DNA from: Psychrosphaera haliotis
Lineage (GTDB): Bacteria > Pseudomonadota > Gammaproteobacteria > Enterobacterales > Alteromonadaceae
Direction of reading: 5' to 3'
NCBI RefSeq assembly: GCF_009728465.1
Contig: NZ_WOCD01000001.1
Location: forward strand, 124,001-188,000
Length of the DNA stretch: 64,000 nucleotides
Shown here: positions 37,028 to 47,629 of the stretch, piece after piece
How positions within the stretch are numbered: the stretch's first letter is position 1
Layout of the letters: each line of letters starts with the position of its first letter
Translations under genes and position numbers: made by a program
The notes under the pieces: generated by a model
Told to the model about the DNA's origin: nothing
Databases searched by the model: none
Seen by the model: only the letters and a program-made list of their open reading frames with translations

Positions 37028-38185
37028 TTATAGGATATCAGCGGCCGCATCGTCCAAAAGTCGACGAGCGATGATTAATCTCATAATTTCGTTAGTACCT
37101 TCAAGGATTTGATGAACCCTAACATCTCGGAAGTGACGCTCTAACGGATATTCTTTGATATAACCATAACCACCATGGATTTGTAGCGCTTCATTACAAA
37201 CTTGGAAACCAATATCAGTAGCGAAACGTTTCGCCATTGCACAGTATGCTGTTGCTTCAGGATCGTTATTATCTAACTTAAACGCCGCTAAACGTACCAT
37301 TTGTCTTGCCGCGACTAATTCTGTGGCCATGTCGGCCAACTTAAACTGGAGCGCTTGAAAAGCAGCTAGTGGCTTACCAAACTGAACTCTCTCTTTCATG
37401 TAGGCTAATGACGTATCTAAAGCTTGTTGCGCTGTACCTACAGAACAAGTAGCGATATTAATACGACCACCATCTAGTCCTTTCATTGCCAATGAAAAGC
37501 CCTCTCCCTCATTTGCTAATAAGTTTGAAACCGGAACTTTTACATTGTCAAAAGTAATCAATTTTGTTGGTTGAGCATTCCAACCTAACTTTTCTTCCGC
37601 CTTGCCGTAAATAACGCCTTCTGCGTCTGCAGGCACAACAATAGCTGAAATTCCTTTTGGACCTTCTCCACCAGTGCGCACCATTACAACTAAAACGTCT
37701 GTTTCACCGGCGCCAGATATAAACATTTTAGAACCGTTGATAACATACTCGTCACCAACTTTTTTAGCTGAAGTTCTTAATGAAGCAGCGTCGGATCCAG
37801 CTCCTGGTTCTGTAAGGCAATACGATGCAAGTTGTTCGCCCATAACTAAGGTTGGGCACCACTTTTCTTTTATCGAATCCGTCCCCCAAGTTGCAATCAT
37901 CCACGTTGCCATATTATGAATTGTTAACATAGCGGTGGTTGCGGTACAGCCCTTTGACAACTCTTCAAAAATTAACGACGAATCTAAACGCGACAATCCC
38001 ATACCGCCTTCATCTTCAGGCGAATATAAACCGCAGAAACCAAGCTCTCCGGCTTTTTTCATAACGTCTTTAGGAAAAATATGTTCTGCGTCCCATTTAG
38101 CCGCATTTGGAGCAAGCTCAGCATCAGAAAACTGTTTTGCTAAGTCTATAAACGCTCGTTGATCATCGTTTAAATCAAAGTTCAT
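37028..38185 (-). CDS. acyl-CoA dehydrogenase, probably isobutyryl-CoA dehydrogenase
   Basis: The 385-residue flavoenzyme has the FAD/acyl signatures SYCLTEPGAGSDAASLRTSA and GGYGYIKEYPLERHFRDV, then the catalytic glutamate in HQILEGTNEIMRLI, as in short-chain dehydrogenases. Isobutyryl-CoA is the expected substrate from its place between mmsA and the hydratase gene in a valine cluster; 2-methylbutyryl-CoA cannot be excluded from sequence alone. Confidence 0.9.
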   Translation of the reverse strand: MNFDLNDDQRAFIDLAKQFSDAELAPNAAKWDAEHIFPKDVMKKAGELGFCGLYSPEDEGGMGLSRLDSSLIFEELSKGCTATTAMLTIHNMATWMIATWGTDSIKEKWCPTLVMGEQLASYCLTEPGAGSDAASLRTSAKKVGDEYVINGSKMFISGAGETDVLVVMVRTGGEGPKGISAIVVPADAEGVIYGKAEEKLGWNAQPTKLITFDNVKVPVSNLLANEGEGFSLAMKGLDGGRINIATCSVGTAQQALDTSLAYMKERVQFGKPLAAFQALQFKLADMATELVAARQMVRLAAFKLDNNDPEATAYCAMAKRFATDIGFQVCNEALQIHGGYGYIKEYPLERHFRDVRVHQILEGTNEIMRLIIARRLLDDAAADIL

Positions 38186-38299
38186 GCTTATCCCCTATAA
38201 TTGATATTTGTCATTTAATGACAAGTGGCACTTATATACGCTTATTATTTATTCTGCGTTTATTATTTTTAAGCACCACTTTTGTTTCGTATTGACGAC

Positions 38300-39796
38300 T
38301 TACTTAAGTGTGATCGACATATTTGGACCAGCTGATGCGGCAACGTCATCTTCAAACCAACGAGCAGTAATGGTTTTAGTTTCTGTATAGAATTTTACAG
38401 CTTGCTTACCATAGGCATGTTGATCACCAGCAAATGAGCCTTTCCAACCCGTAAATGAGAAGAACGGTAGTGGTACTGGAATTGGAATGTTAATTCCCAC
38501 TTGGCCAACTTCTATATTATGTTGATACTTTCTTGCAGCACCACCAGATGAAGTAAAGATAGAAGTACCATTGCCATAAGGATTGTTATTAATTAACTCA
38601 ATGGCATCATCTAACGTATCTACATTCATGGTTAAAAATACAGGGCCAAATATTTCTTGTTTGTATATTTCCATGTCTGCAGAAACATCTGTAAACATAG
38701 TTGGGCCTACCCAATTACCGTTTGGATAACCTTCAACGCTGAAGTTTGACCCGTCTAATACGCAATTTGCGCCTTCTTTTTTACCTTGCTCAATTAAACC
38801 TTCAATTCTTTGTTTAGCTTGAGGCGTAATCTGAGGGCCATAAGCCGCTTCAGGATCTGAGTAGTGACCTGGTCTAACCGCAGCCAGTTTCTCACGAATT
38901 TCGGGGATCCACTCCTTCGCTTCACCAACAAAAACAGCCACTGAGATTGCCATACAACGTTGACCTGCAGCGCCTACCGATGCACCAACAATGTTGTTGA
39001 TCACTGCATTTTTATTGGCATCTGGCATAACGACCATGTGGTTTTTAGCACCAAGGAACGCTTGCACGCGCTTCATGTTGTCAGTACCCGTTTTATAAAT
39101 GTATTGGCCAACGCCTACTGAACCAACAAAAGAAATCGCTTTAACTTCTGGTTCATGTAATAAACGGTCAACTTGCTCTTTGTCACCATGAACAACTTGT
39201 AGTACACCTTTTGGCGCGCCAGCTTCTTCAAATAACTCAACTAAACGAGTAGGACATAGAGGATCTTGCTCTGACGGCTTAAGAATAAATGTATTACCAC
39301 AGGCTACTGCTAACGGGAACATCCATAAAGGGATCATCGCTGGGAAGTTAAATGGGGTTATACCAACACAAACACCTAGAGGTTGCGTGTAACTATATGT
39401 ATCAATATTTCGAGCAACGTTTTCAACCGTTTCGCCCATCATCATTGATGGAATGTTTGCCGCATGTTCTACAACTTCAATGCCTCTCCAAACATCGCCC
39501 ATTGCATCTTCATGAGTTTTACCTAACTCTTCACAGATTATATTGGCTAACTCTTCTTGGTGCTCTTTTAACAAGTGTGCGTAACGCATCATCACCCGCG
39601 CTCTTTCAGAGATAGCCACCTCTTTCCACGTTTTAAAAGTCGCTTTAGCACTTTCAATAGCTGCGTCCATTTCAGACGGTGATGCACATGGTACTTGCGC
39701 GATAACTTCTTGAGTCGCTGGGTTAGTAACGTCGATTTTACGAGTTGATGTTGATTCAACCCACTCACCATTAATGAATAAAGGAACCTGTTTCAT
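38300..39796 (-). CDS. mmsA: methylmalonate-semialdehyde dehydrogenase (CoA-acylating)
   Basis: MmsA converts methylmalonate semialdehyde to propionyl-CoA. The 498-residue aldehyde dehydrogenase has [37 protein letters not shown] and the catalytic cysteine in [17 protein letters not shown], the hallmark spacing of the MmsA subfamily. It is the first gene of the minus-strand mms cluster. An AraC regulator is divergent across a 114-bp gap. Confidence 0.96.
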   Translation of the reverse strand: MKQVPLFINGEWVESTSTRKIDVTNPATQEVIAQVPCASPSEMDAAIESAKATFKTWKEVAISERARVMMRYAHLLKEHQEELANIICEELGKTHEDAMGDVWRGIEVVEHAANIPSMMMGETVENVARNIDTYSYTQPLGVCVGITPFNFPAMIPLWMFPLAVACGNTFILKPSEQDPLCPTRLVELFEEAGAPKGVLQVVHGDKEQVDRLLHEPEVKAISFVGSVGVGQYIYKTGTDNMKRVQAFLGAKNHMVVMPDANKNAVINNIVGASVGAAGQRCMAISVAVFVGEAKEWIPEIREKLAAVRPGHYSDPEAAYGPQITPQAKQRIEGLIEQGKKEGANCVLDGSNFSVEGYPNGNWVGPTMFTDVSADMEIYKQEIFGPVFLTMNVDTLDDAIELINNNPYGNGTSIFTSSGGAARKYQHNIEVGQVGINIPIPVPLPFFSFTGWKGSFAGDQHAYGKQAVKFYTETKTITARWFEDDVAASAGPNMSITLK

Positions 39797-39913
39797 GACA
39801 TTGCCTCTTATTAGTATTTGTTGGCCATAGGAATTTTGACATGACCTTTATAAAGATTGAGCTCATTAAATCAGAGAAAAATAGCTAAAGAAATTGATTA
39901 AATTGCTTTTTTG

Positions 39914-40837
39914 ATGGACTATCTTGGTATTAATAATCACTTTTGTACTTCCATGAGCATTACCTCAAATTGGCCACTTCCTAAATCAAGCGTGCGGTTT
40001 TTAGTACCAAGACCTATGATCAAAGAACTGCAAGTCAGCGCAATATCCCGTGGCCTTTGCCCACTAGCCTTTGGTTTTTACGAGCGAGCCATTGGACATG
40101 AAATCAAGAGAACAAATCATGATGACCACTTAGTCCTGTGTTGCGTTGATGGTCACGGCAAAGTGATTGTGGGAAACAAAGTCTACAACATGTCAAAGAA
40201 TGACATCATTTTCCTGCCTAAAGGTGTAGCACACCACTATAAAGCGAGTAAAAAAGAACCTTGGTCTATCTATTGGGCGCATGTTGATGGGCATATGTTT
40301 GAGGAGTTCATGGATATTATTGGCGTAGATAAATTAAGCCTTAAAATTACCCTCACAGAGCCTAAAATAGTTATCGATGAGTTTAAACAACTTATTGAGT
40401 CTAGACATTTGGGTTACCAATTAAATCGCTTTTTTGTTGCGTCAAATATGTTAAAGAAAATTTTCAGTTTAATTACATTACAAAGACCAATTATCTCTTT
40501 AGCAAACAACCGAAACTTGTCAGAACGGTCTATACAAACCTACTTTAATGACAACATAGACCAACCATTAACGCTAGATGATATGGCAAAGTACTTTGGC
40601 TTGTCTAAGTTTTATTTCGCCAAAAAGTTTCAACAAATTATAGGTAACAGTCCTATTAAACACCTGATAGAATTGAAGATTCAGCAAGCATGCAAACTTT
40701 TAGATTCTACTGATATTTCTATTAATCATGTAGCAAAAAGCGTAGGTCTGGATGATCCCTATTACTTTTCGAGATTATTTAAAAAGACCATTGGCATATC
40801 ACCAAGTAATTATAGAAAATCTAGGCATGGCCATTAA
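39914..40837 (+). CDS. AraC-family regulator of the mms cluster (MmsR-like)
   Basis: The product of about 307 residues has an N-terminal cupin-type sensor (HDDHLVLCCVDGHGKVIVGN, FLPKGVAHHYKAS) and a C-terminal double helix-turn-helix: LTLDDMAKYFGLSKFYFAKK and INHVAKSVGLDDPYYFSRLF followed by the AraC end motif KKTIGISPSNYRK. Divergent placement from mmsA matches the MmsR activator of Pseudomonas, so control of valine catabolism is the likely job. The start is uncertain: ATG 39914 is used here, while ATG 39953 (MSITSNWPL) is also plausible. Confidence 0.85.
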   Translation: MDYLGINNHFCTSMSITSNWPLPKSSVRFLVPRPMIKELQVSAISRGLCPLAFGFYERAIGHEIKRTNHDDHLVLCCVDGHGKVIVGNKVYNMSKNDIIFLPKGVAHHYKASKKEPWSIYWAHVDGHMFEEFMDIIGVDKLSLKITLTEPKIVIDEFKQLIESRHLGYQLNRFFVASNMLKKIFSLITLQRPIISLANNRNLSERSIQTYFNDNIDQPLTLDDMAKYFGLSKFYFAKKFQQIIGNSPIKHLIELKIQQACKLLDSTDISINHVAKSVGLDDPYYFSRLFKKTIGISPSNYRKSRHGH

Positions 40838-40859
40838 AAAGTGAAAACAATAATTGAAG

Positions 40860-40881
40860 CTGTCATAATTTCGTCATATTT
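40860..40881 (+). promoter_or_regulatory. Pho box upstream of phoB
   Basis: Two tandem 7-mers, CTGTCAT and TCGTCAT, each followed by a 4-bp A/T spacer, match the Pho-box consensus (CTGTCAT with 4-bp spacing). The site ends 56 bp before the phoB start codon, fitting phosphate-starvation autoregulation. Confidence 0.75.
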
Positions 40882-40937
40882 AAAGTGAATAATAGCATTC
40901 GAACTATAGACAAGAACCCAAATTGGTAGATACCTTT

Positions 40938-41625
40938 ATGTCGAGTAAAATTTTAATCATTGAAGATGAGTTCGCAATTAGAGAGATGCTAACATTTGTT
41001 TTAGAACAAAATGGCTACTCTGTTATCGCAAAAGAAAGTTACAACGATGCACAGCAAGCCCTGCTTCATGAGTCGCCTGCATTGATAATTCTAGACTGGA
41101 TGTTGCCAAATATGAGCGGCATACAGATTGCAAAAAAGCTTAAACAGTCAGATTCCCATAAATCTACGCCTATTATCATGCTGACCGCAAAAAGCGAAGA
41201 AGATGATAAAATTCAAGGCCTTGAGGTTGGCGCTGATGATTACATTACCAAGCCATTTTCTCCAAAGGAACTAATTGCTCGTATTAAAGCCGTATTAAGA
41301 CGCACCCAGCCTACCGCCACCGACGATCCAATTGAAATAGTTGGTTTACGTTTAGACCCAATCAGTCATCGAGTGACCGTAGATGGAAAAGAAACTGCAC
41401 TTAGGTCCAATGGAATTTAAGCTTTTGCACTTTTTCATGACGCACCAAGAGCGTGTATACAGCAGGGATCAATTGCTAGATAATGTTTGGGGAACTAATA
41501 CTTACGTAGAAGACCGAACTGTTGACGTGCATATTCGCCGATTAAGAAAAGCACTAGAAACCCATGACAAGTTAATTCAAACTGTACGTGGTTCAGGTTA
41601 CCGTTTTTCTACTCGCACGGATTAA
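40938..41625 (+). pseudogene. phoB: phosphate response regulator PhoB, frame broken by one nucleotide
   Basis: PhoB activates phosphate-starvation genes. From ATG 40938 the receiver domain is intact (ILIIEDEFAIREML, LDWMLPNMSGIQ, DDYITKPFSPKEL). The frame is lost at CTT-AGG in the linker-to-DNA-binding region. The +1 frame continues [20 protein letters not shown] and ends [13 protein letters not shown]. Removing one base near 41403 restores 228 residues (E. coli 229). As written, the winged-helix domain is not translated with the receiver. A Pho box precedes it and phoR follows 9 bp later. Confidence 0.9.
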
Positions 41626-41634
41626 TTTAACTTT

Positions 41635-42936
41635 ATGTATAAAAAGCCTTCTGTTTGGCAAATTATTTTTCGATTGCTTTGGATTTATGCTCCGTTTGCT
41701 ATTTTGGGCCAGGCATTTGGGTACTTTTTTAGCGCCACAATCCTCTTTTGTATAATAATAATTACCACTCATTATTATCAGTTATTAAAGCTTTCAAAGT
41801 GGCTTTGGCAACAGCGTGGCATATACCCTCCAAAAGCATTAGGTATTTGGTCTAATGTATTTGAAGGTATTTATACACAGCAACGCCGAAATGCTAAAAA
41901 ACGTAATGAGTTAACTGGTTTAGTTAGACGCTTCAGATTAGGTGCAGAATCATTGCCCGACGGTGTCGTTATTTATGATAACGAACGCCGTATATTTTGG
42001 TGTAATAAAATTTCTCAAAATATGCTGCATCTGAAATGGCCAGCAGACAAAGGGATACGGATTGATAATTTGATTCGTATGCCTGAGTTTATTGACTATC
42101 TTGACGATCAAGCATATCAAGAACCCCTTGAAATACCGTCACCTACTAATGATACTCATGTTTATGAGATACGTGTTGTACCCTTCGAGTCTGACAAGTG
42201 GACACTCATAGTCAGAGACATCACCGAACTGCATCAATTAGAACAAATGAGAAAGGATTTTATCGCCAACGTTTCTCACGAGCTTAAAACGCCACTTACT
42301 GTAATGCGCGGCTACCTAGAAATTACCGAAGATCTAGAAGGCATTGACTCAGCAATGTGGGATAAAGCACATACCATGATGGTTGAACAAACCACTCGCA
42401 TGGATGATTTAGTATCACAATTGTTATCCCTTTCTAAAATGGAAAGACAGGACACGCCTGCCGATATTGTGACGTTAAATATTCCAAGAATGTTAAACAT
42501 ACTCGTTAATGAAGCGGTCAGTTTATCGAATAACAAACACAACATTACCTTTGATATTGATGAAACATTAACGGTTAAAGGCAATGAGTCGGAATTACGC
42601 AGTGCATTTTCGAACTTAGTGTTTAATGCCGTTCGTTATACGCCTTTTGGCGGCAATATAAGCATTGTTTGGAAACTAACAAAATCTGGTAAAGCTAAGT
42701 TTTCTGTGAAGGACGATGGCGTAGGCATTGAAGCCGCACACATTCCAAGGTTAACCGAACGATTTTATCGGGTTGATGAAGCTCGCACTAGGCAAACTGG
42801 TGGTGCAGGTTTAGGGCTTTCTATTGCTAAACACGCCCTAGCGAATCACAACTCAAAGTTAGAAATCACCAGTAAAATTGATGAAGGAAGCGTCTTTTCG
42901 TTTAGGTTGCCTAAAGCATTGGTGGTTAAACAGTAA
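41635..42936 (+). CDS. phoR: phosphate regulon sensor histidine kinase
   Basis: PhoR phosphorylates PhoB when phosphate is scarce. The 433-residue protein has two N-terminal membrane segments (about 10-50) separated by almost no periplasmic loop, as in PhoR. A PAS domain follows (SLPDGVVIYDNERRIFWCNK), then the HisKA box (DFIANVSHELKTPLTVMRGY) and HATPase motifs N (NLVFNAVRYTP), G1 (VKDDGVGIEAAHIP) and G2 (TGGAGLGLSIAKHAL). The order and length match E. coli PhoR (431). Confidence 0.94.
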   Translation: MYKKPSVWQIIFRLLWIYAPFAILGQAFGYFFSATILFCIIIITTHYYQLLKLSKWLWQQRGIYPPKALGIWSNVFEGIYTQQRRNAKKRNELTGLVRRFRLGAESLPDGVVIYDNERRIFWCNKISQNMLHLKWPADKGIRIDNLIRMPEFIDYLDDQAYQEPLEIPSPTNDTHVYEIRVVPFESDKWTLIVRDITELHQLEQMRKDFIANVSHELKTPLTVMRGYLEITEDLEGIDSAMWDKAHTMMVEQTTRMDDLVSQLLSLSKMERQDTPADIVTLNIPRMLNILVNEAVSLSNNKHNITFDIDETLTVKGNESELRSAFSNLVFNAVRYTPFGGNISIVWKLTKSGKAKFSVKDDGVGIEAAHIPRLTERFYRVDEARTRQTGGAGLGLSIAKHALANHNSKLEITSKIDEGSVFSFRLPKALVVKQ

Positions 42937-43051
42937 AAATTTTCAGACACTTAAGTTCATATAATTATCCAGTGGTTGGTGCTTCTCGCTAACCACTTTT
43001 AAGACCTTTGTGATATCCTTTCTGCAATGAAATTTATAAGAGCTTTGAAGC

Positions 43052-43900
43052 ATGAGCTGTCCTCACCAAAATAATTATCGCCCACTAGAAGATTCCATTC
43101 ACACTGACTTTAAAGACAATATGTCATATGGTGACTATTTAAATTTAGAGCAAATTTTGTCGGCGCAACATCCGCAAAGTAAAGAACACGATGAAATGCT
43201 TTTTATTGTAATACATCAAGCAAGTGAGCTTTGGATTAAGTTAGCTGGCCATGAATTGGCAGCGGCTATTCGCTTTTTAGAGGATGAGCAGTTTGGTCCC
43301 GCGTTTAAAGTAATCTCAAGAGTAAAACAAATATTCATACAGCTAACTCAGTCGTGGAATATTCTATCAACGTTAACCCCTGTTGATTACTTAAAATTCC
43401 GTGATGATCTGGGTCAGTCCTCAGGATTTCAATCATATGGTTATCGTAAAATAGAGTTTATGTTGGGTAATAAAAATCAAGATTTGATTAAAGTCCATAA
43501 AGCCAACCCAAGTGTTCACGATGAGCTAATGTCACTTTCTGAGTCCCCTAGTCTCTATGACGTTGTCATTAAAATAATGGACAAGCGCGGCTTCGAAGTT
43601 GATAAAGAACTTCTAGAAAGAGATTTTAACCAACCTTATTCTGAAAATGACTCTGTATTAAACGCTTGGGTCAATGTATACCAGAACGCAGAAAAGCACT
43701 TTGAGTTATACGAACTAGCTGAAAAGCTAATGGATATAGAAGACTCATTCCAAAATTGGCGATTTAAGCATATGTATACAGTTCAGCGTATTATTGGCAA
43801 TAAAGCCGGAACTGGTGGTTCATCTGGCGTCGCATTTTTGAAAAAGGCGCTGGAAATAAGCTTTTTTCCAGAGTTGCTGTCACTGCGCACTAAGCTTTGA
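43052..43900 (+). CDS. kynA: tryptophan 2,3-dioxygenase
   Basis: This haem enzyme opens the indole ring of L-tryptophan in the first step of the kynurenine pathway. The 282-residue protein has the haem-histidine region MLFIVIHQASELWIKLAGHE, LKFRDDLGQSSGFQSYGYRK lining the substrate pocket, and the C-terminal GNKAGTGGSSGVAFLKKA. No kynurenine formamidase or kynureninase gene is adjacent, so the rest of the pathway must lie elsewhere. Confidence 0.96.
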   Translation: MSCPHQNNYRPLEDSIHTDFKDNMSYGDYLNLEQILSAQHPQSKEHDEMLFIVIHQASELWIKLAGHELAAAIRFLEDEQFGPAFKVISRVKQIFIQLTQSWNILSTLTPVDYLKFRDDLGQSSGFQSYGYRKIEFMLGNKNQDLIKVHKANPSVHDELMSLSESPSLYDVVIKIMDKRGFEVDKELLERDFNQPYSENDSVLNAWVNVYQNAEKHFELYELAEKLMDIEDSFQNWRFKHMYTVQRIIGNKAGTGGSSGVAFLKKALEISFFPELLSLRTKL

Positions 43901-43975
43901 TCACTGAGTCTGAGTTTGAACTTCAACTTTCGAATTTTGATTAACCTAATAAGAAATACCGTAAGCTAACGAATT

Positions 43976-44716
43976 ATGATTTCGAAAAACCAAGCAAAAT
44001 ACCTTAAAGCCTTGTCTTCAAAAAAACAGCGCCGCTTATCCGGTGAGTTTTTAGTACAGGGCGAAAAAAACATCTTAGAGCTGTTGGGATCAACACTAGA
44101 AGTTGTGGAAATTTACTGTACTGATTCGTTTAAAGAGCTGCATAACGACCTTTTAAGTCACCACAGTGTAATTGAAACTACAGCACAGCAACTAAGCCAA
44201 GTTAGCACACTAACAGCTAACAGTGATGCTATTGCTATTGTAAAACAACCGGTACACGAGGCGTTTCAACCTAAAGGTTTGATACTTGCCTTAGATGATG
44301 TAAATGATCCGGGAAACCTAGGTACTATTATTCGACTTGCCGATTGGTATGGCGTTAGTGATATTCTAATTAGTGAGCAAACCGCTGACGTGTACAATCC
44401 AAAAACAATTAGTGCCACTATGGGTGCATTTACCCGGGTCAAAACACATAGAGTTGATCTAAAGCAGAGCCTTCAAACAATAAACCTCCCTATCTATGGT
44501 GCGTTTCTCGGCGGAGATAATGTACACAACAACAACTTTGAACAAAGTGGCGTGATTGTTATGGGTAATGAATCACATGGTATTAGTGACGATATTTCTT
44601 CGTTGATCACCAAAAAAGTAACAATTCCTTCCTACGGACATTCCGAATCTTTAAACGTAGCAATGGCGACTGGCATTATTTTAGATAACGCACGTCGAAT
44701 CCTTTCAAATAATTAA
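43976..44716 (+). CDS. TrmH/SpoU-family RNA 2'-O-methyltransferase
   Basis: The 246-residue protein has an N-terminal substrate-binding domain (about 1-100, with SKKQRRLSGEFLVQGEKNI) and the knotted SPOUT core: motif 1 DVNDPGNLGTIIRLADWYG, motif 2 GVIVMGNESHGIS and motif 3 VTIPSYGHSESLNVAMATGI. The layout resembles RlmB/TsnR-type rRNA methyltransferases. The target nucleotide is unknown. Confidence 0.9.
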   Translation: MISKNQAKYLKALSSKKQRRLSGEFLVQGEKNILELLGSTLEVVEIYCTDSFKELHNDLLSHHSVIETTAQQLSQVSTLTANSDAIAIVKQPVHEAFQPKGLILALDDVNDPGNLGTIIRLADWYGVSDILISEQTADVYNPKTISATMGAFTRVKTHRVDLKQSLQTINLPIYGAFLGGDNVHNNNFEQSGVIVMGNESHGISDDISSLITKKVTIPSYGHSESLNVAMATGIILDNARRILSNN

Positions 44717-44787
44717 TATTTTTTGCCAAATACCAATAATCGTCTAACTTTATTTAGAGATAACTCTATTTTAATTTTGGACGGTTT

Positions 44788-46668
44788 ATGAAGGTTAGTA
44801 TGGGCACTAGTATTAAACAAAAACTCCTTATCAATGCCGTTTTAGTCGCATCGGGCATGGTGTTGTTACTCGTTTTACTCATTTATTCAAATTATAAAAA
44901 TTCGCAATTCACACAAACTGTCCAATATATCGACAAAATTAATAGAGATATTATGCAACTTGATATTGAGGAAAAGTTTTTCCTAGAAAATAAAAATACT
45001 GAACATGTCGATAACTTTAATAAAATTCATAAAGAAGTATCTGCTCAAAAAACAGAATTTAGTCAAATATTGAAAGAAGAAGGGTTTGAAACCGACCAAG
45101 TAGAGCGATTTACAAAAGCTTTAAATAGCTATAAAGCTACATTTGACAAACTCGTTGTACTACAAAAAACCATTGGCTTGCATCCAAAAGATGCACTTTA
45201 TGGCGAACTAAGAGGAGCTGTGCACAATATAGAGACAATCTTAAAAGAACAAAACAGTTACATGTTATTGGTAGACATGTTGCAACTAAGGCGTGCTGAG
45301 AAAGACTTTATGTTGCGGTTTGATGAAAAGTACTTGGATAAATTTATCGATGGCATTGACACCCTCAGGAACAACCTTTCAAGAACAGATATCGACGGTT
45401 CGACACAAAATAAAATCAAGGGCCTATTAAGCGACTATCAAGTAAAATTTGTAAACTTAGTGAAGGCTCAAAAACAAATTGGTCTTAACAGCGAAAGTGG
45501 GGTCCGAGGTCAACTGGCAGAAGCAAAAACCATACTTAGAAAGACCCAGGACGTTATGGAGTCAAATATTTCTGAAGGTATTGAAGCAAAGCAGCTCCAA
45601 ACACAAGTATTCGGTTTTGCAATGTTTGTGGTACTCGTTGGTATTATTATGTCTTCAACCTTTGTAACTAGCAGAAAAGTACTGGGACCCATCCAACAAA
45701 TTTCGTCTACTATTGACGCAGTAAGGAACACAAACGACTTGACTCAAAGTCATGAGTTCGAAGGCGAAGACGAACTATCAGCTATGGGTCGACAGTTTAA
45801 CTCTTTAATTTCTGACTTCAGGGAGCTTATTTTAAGAGTTAACAATGCTGTCAAAACTTTAGACGAAGCTACAAAATCACTAGTTTCAAATTCAACAAAC
45901 AATCAGACATCATTAGACATCCAATTGCGAGAAACTGAGTCTGTAGCTGCGGCCGTCACAGAAATGGGCGCAACGATAAAAGAAATTGTTTCAAATACTG
46001 AAGATGCAGCTAGCAAAGCACTCAGTAGTAATGAAAATGCCGAGCAAGGCTCTACTCAAGTTAACATGACAATTGAAAGTATTCGATTCCTTTCTGACAA
46101 GCTAGATACCGCAGTAAGTGATGTAAATGCACTGGCCGAGGAAAGTAAGAATGTTGGCTCTGTTCTTGATGTTATTCGTGGTATTGCTGAACAAACTAAC
46201 TTACTAGCATTAAACGCTGCTATTGAAGCAGCTCGAGCTGGTGAGCATGGTCGAGGTTTCGCGGTTGTTGCCGATGAAGTCAGAACGTTGGCCATGAGAA
46301 CCCAAGAATCCACCAAAGAAATTGAAAATATAGTGACGTCTCTGCAATCAAGAATTGGTGGGATAGTTAGTGTTATCGACCAGTGCCAAGAACAAGGTAG
46401 TACATCTACCCAAAGAGCAGGTGAAGCTGGTGAGAAGCTTGTTTCCATTACTCAAGACGTTAAATCAATAATGGATATGAACACTCAGATTGCCACTGCC
46501 ATTGAGCAACAAAGTAAAGTAGCCGAAGAAGTAAACCAGAACGTAGTCGCTATTAGAGATGTTGCAGATGACTCTTTCCAACGAGCAAAAGAAAATGCAG
46601 CAAGCAGTGAGAACATATCCAAACAAGCAGTTATATTACATTCGTTTATTGATAAATATAAAGTGTAG
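44788..46668 (+). CDS. methyl-accepting chemotaxis protein with helical-bundle sensor domain
   Basis: The 626-residue receptor has transmembrane helix 1 (about 12-34) and a wholly helical periplasmic domain of about 235 residues made of two similar modules, with [15 protein letters not shown] and [15 protein letters not shown] about 100 residues apart. This layout fits the HBM-type helical bimodular sensors. TM2 (about 274-296), a HAMP domain and a signalling domain follow, with the hairpin tip [35 protein letters not shown]. The ligand is unknown; known HBM receptors sense organic acids. Confidence 0.92.
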   Translation: MKVSMGTSIKQKLLINAVLVASGMVLLLVLLIYSNYKNSQFTQTVQYIDKINRDIMQLDIEEKFFLENKNTEHVDNFNKIHKEVSAQKTEFSQILKEEGFETDQVERFTKALNSYKATFDKLVVLQKTIGLHPKDALYGELRGAVHNIETILKEQNSYMLLVDMLQLRRAEKDFMLRFDEKYLDKFIDGIDTLRNNLSRTDIDGSTQNKIKGLLSDYQVKFVNLVKAQKQIGLNSESGVRGQLAEAKTILRKTQDVMESNISEGIEAKQLQTQVFGFAMFVVLVGIIMSSTFVTSRKVLGPIQQISSTIDAVRNTNDLTQSHEFEGEDELSAMGRQFNSLISDFRELILRVNNAVKTLDEATKSLVSNSTNNQTSLDIQLRETESVAAAVTEMGATIKEIVSNTEDAASKALSSNENAEQGSTQVNMTIESIRFLSDKLDTAVSDVNALAEESKNVGSVLDVIRGIAEQTNLLALNAAIEAARAGEHGRGFAVVADEVRTLAMRTQESTKEIENIVTSLQSRIGGIVSVIDQCQEQGSTSTQRAGEAGEKLVSITQDVKSIMDMNTQIATAIEQQSKVAEEVNQNVVAIRDVADDSFQRAKENAASSENISKQAVILHSFIDKYKV

Positions 46669-46740
46669 TTAAACAAACAGATCTAACTACACCACCATAA
46701 TACAAACTCAAAAACAATATTTGGTTGTTACAAGTAACTT

Positions 46741-47613
46741 TTACTTTCTATGCACCTCTAGTCTTGCCATTAGGCTAGAGGTGTCCCAGCGATTACCGCC
46801 CATATTTTGAACATCAGCATAAAACTGATCAACAAGTGAAGTTAGGGGTAAAGTAGACTTATTTTTCTTAGCTTCATCTAATGCGATGCCTAAATCTTTA
46901 CGCATCCAATCTACTGCAAAACCGAAGTCATACTGCCCTTGCCACATGGTATTATGACGATTGTCCATTTGCCAACTACCAGCGGCTCCTTTAGAAATCA
47001 CCTCTACAACATCAACACCATTTAAGCCTGCCGACCGAGCAAAATGTAACCCTTCAGCAACGCCTTGTACAACACCAGCTATGCAAATTTGGTTAACCAT
47101 TTTTGTTAACTGTCCTGAACCCACTTCTCCCATTAGCTTTACAAACTTGGAAAAGTGTTTAATAACTGGCTCAACCCTGTTGAAATCAGACTCTTTACCA
47201 CCCATCATCACCGTAAGTTGTCCATTCTCAGCTCCAGCTTGACCACCAGATACAGGAGCATCCAAAAACGATATTTGTTGCTCCGCACAAATAGCGCTTA
47301 GCGCTCGTGCTATATCGGCTGAGGTAGTCGTATGGTCAACAATGACAGCGTTAGTTTTAGCTCCAGCAAGAATACCGTCTTTCCCTAACATCACTTGTTT
47401 TAAATCATCATCATTACCAACACAAATAAATACGATGTCAGAATGTTCTACCGCTAATTTTGGTGTTTTTTTGTAACAGCCTTTATAGGCCTCGGTCCAT
47501 GTTATAGATTTTGATTCTGTACGGTTAAACACTGTCACATCAAGCCCAGCTTGAGCTAAATGACCAGCCATTGGGAAGCCCATAACGCCTAAACCAATAA
47601 AACTAACTTTCAT
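46741..47613 (-). CDS. beta-hydroxyacid dehydrogenase (3-hydroxyisobutyrate dehydrogenase family)
   Basis: The 290-residue NAD(P)-dependent dehydrogenase shows SFIGLGVMGFPMAGHLAQAG, FLDAPVSGGQAGAENGQLTV and the catalytic lysine in GSGQLTKMVNQICIAGV. It is a paralogue of mmsB at 34189 but lies in the lysC operon, 16 bp after the deacylase gene. Substrates in this family vary (tartronate semialdehyde, 3-hydroxyisobutyrate, succinate semialdehyde, others), so I do not name one. Confidence 0.85.
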   Translation of the reverse strand: MKVSFIGLGVMGFPMAGHLAQAGLDVTVFNRTESKSITWTEAYKGCYKKTPKLAVEHSDIVFICVGNDDDLKQVMLGKDGILAGAKTNAVIVDHTTTSADIARALSAICAEQQISFLDAPVSGGQAGAENGQLTVMMGGKESDFNRVEPVIKHFSKFVKLMGEVGSGQLTKMVNQICIAGVVQGVAEGLHFARSAGLNGVDVVEVISKGAAGSWQMDNRHNTMWQGQYDFGFAVDWMRKDLGIALDEAKKNKSTLPLTSLVDQFYADVQNMGGNRWDTSSLMARLEVHRK

Positions 47614-47629
47614 TCTTTAAAACCTTTAA

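Noticed and set aside
46441..46446. A universal quadruplet reading of GTTT or GTT-TCN as a shift codon
   Set aside because: GTT-TCC occurs here in normal frame in the intact chemoreceptor gene, and GTT-TCA and GTT-TCT are also read normally elsewhere (for example in trxB and hemA).
46741..47613. Second mmsB of the valine pathway
   Set aside because: It is the same family but lies in the lysC operon; the enzyme's substrate cannot be assigned from sequence.
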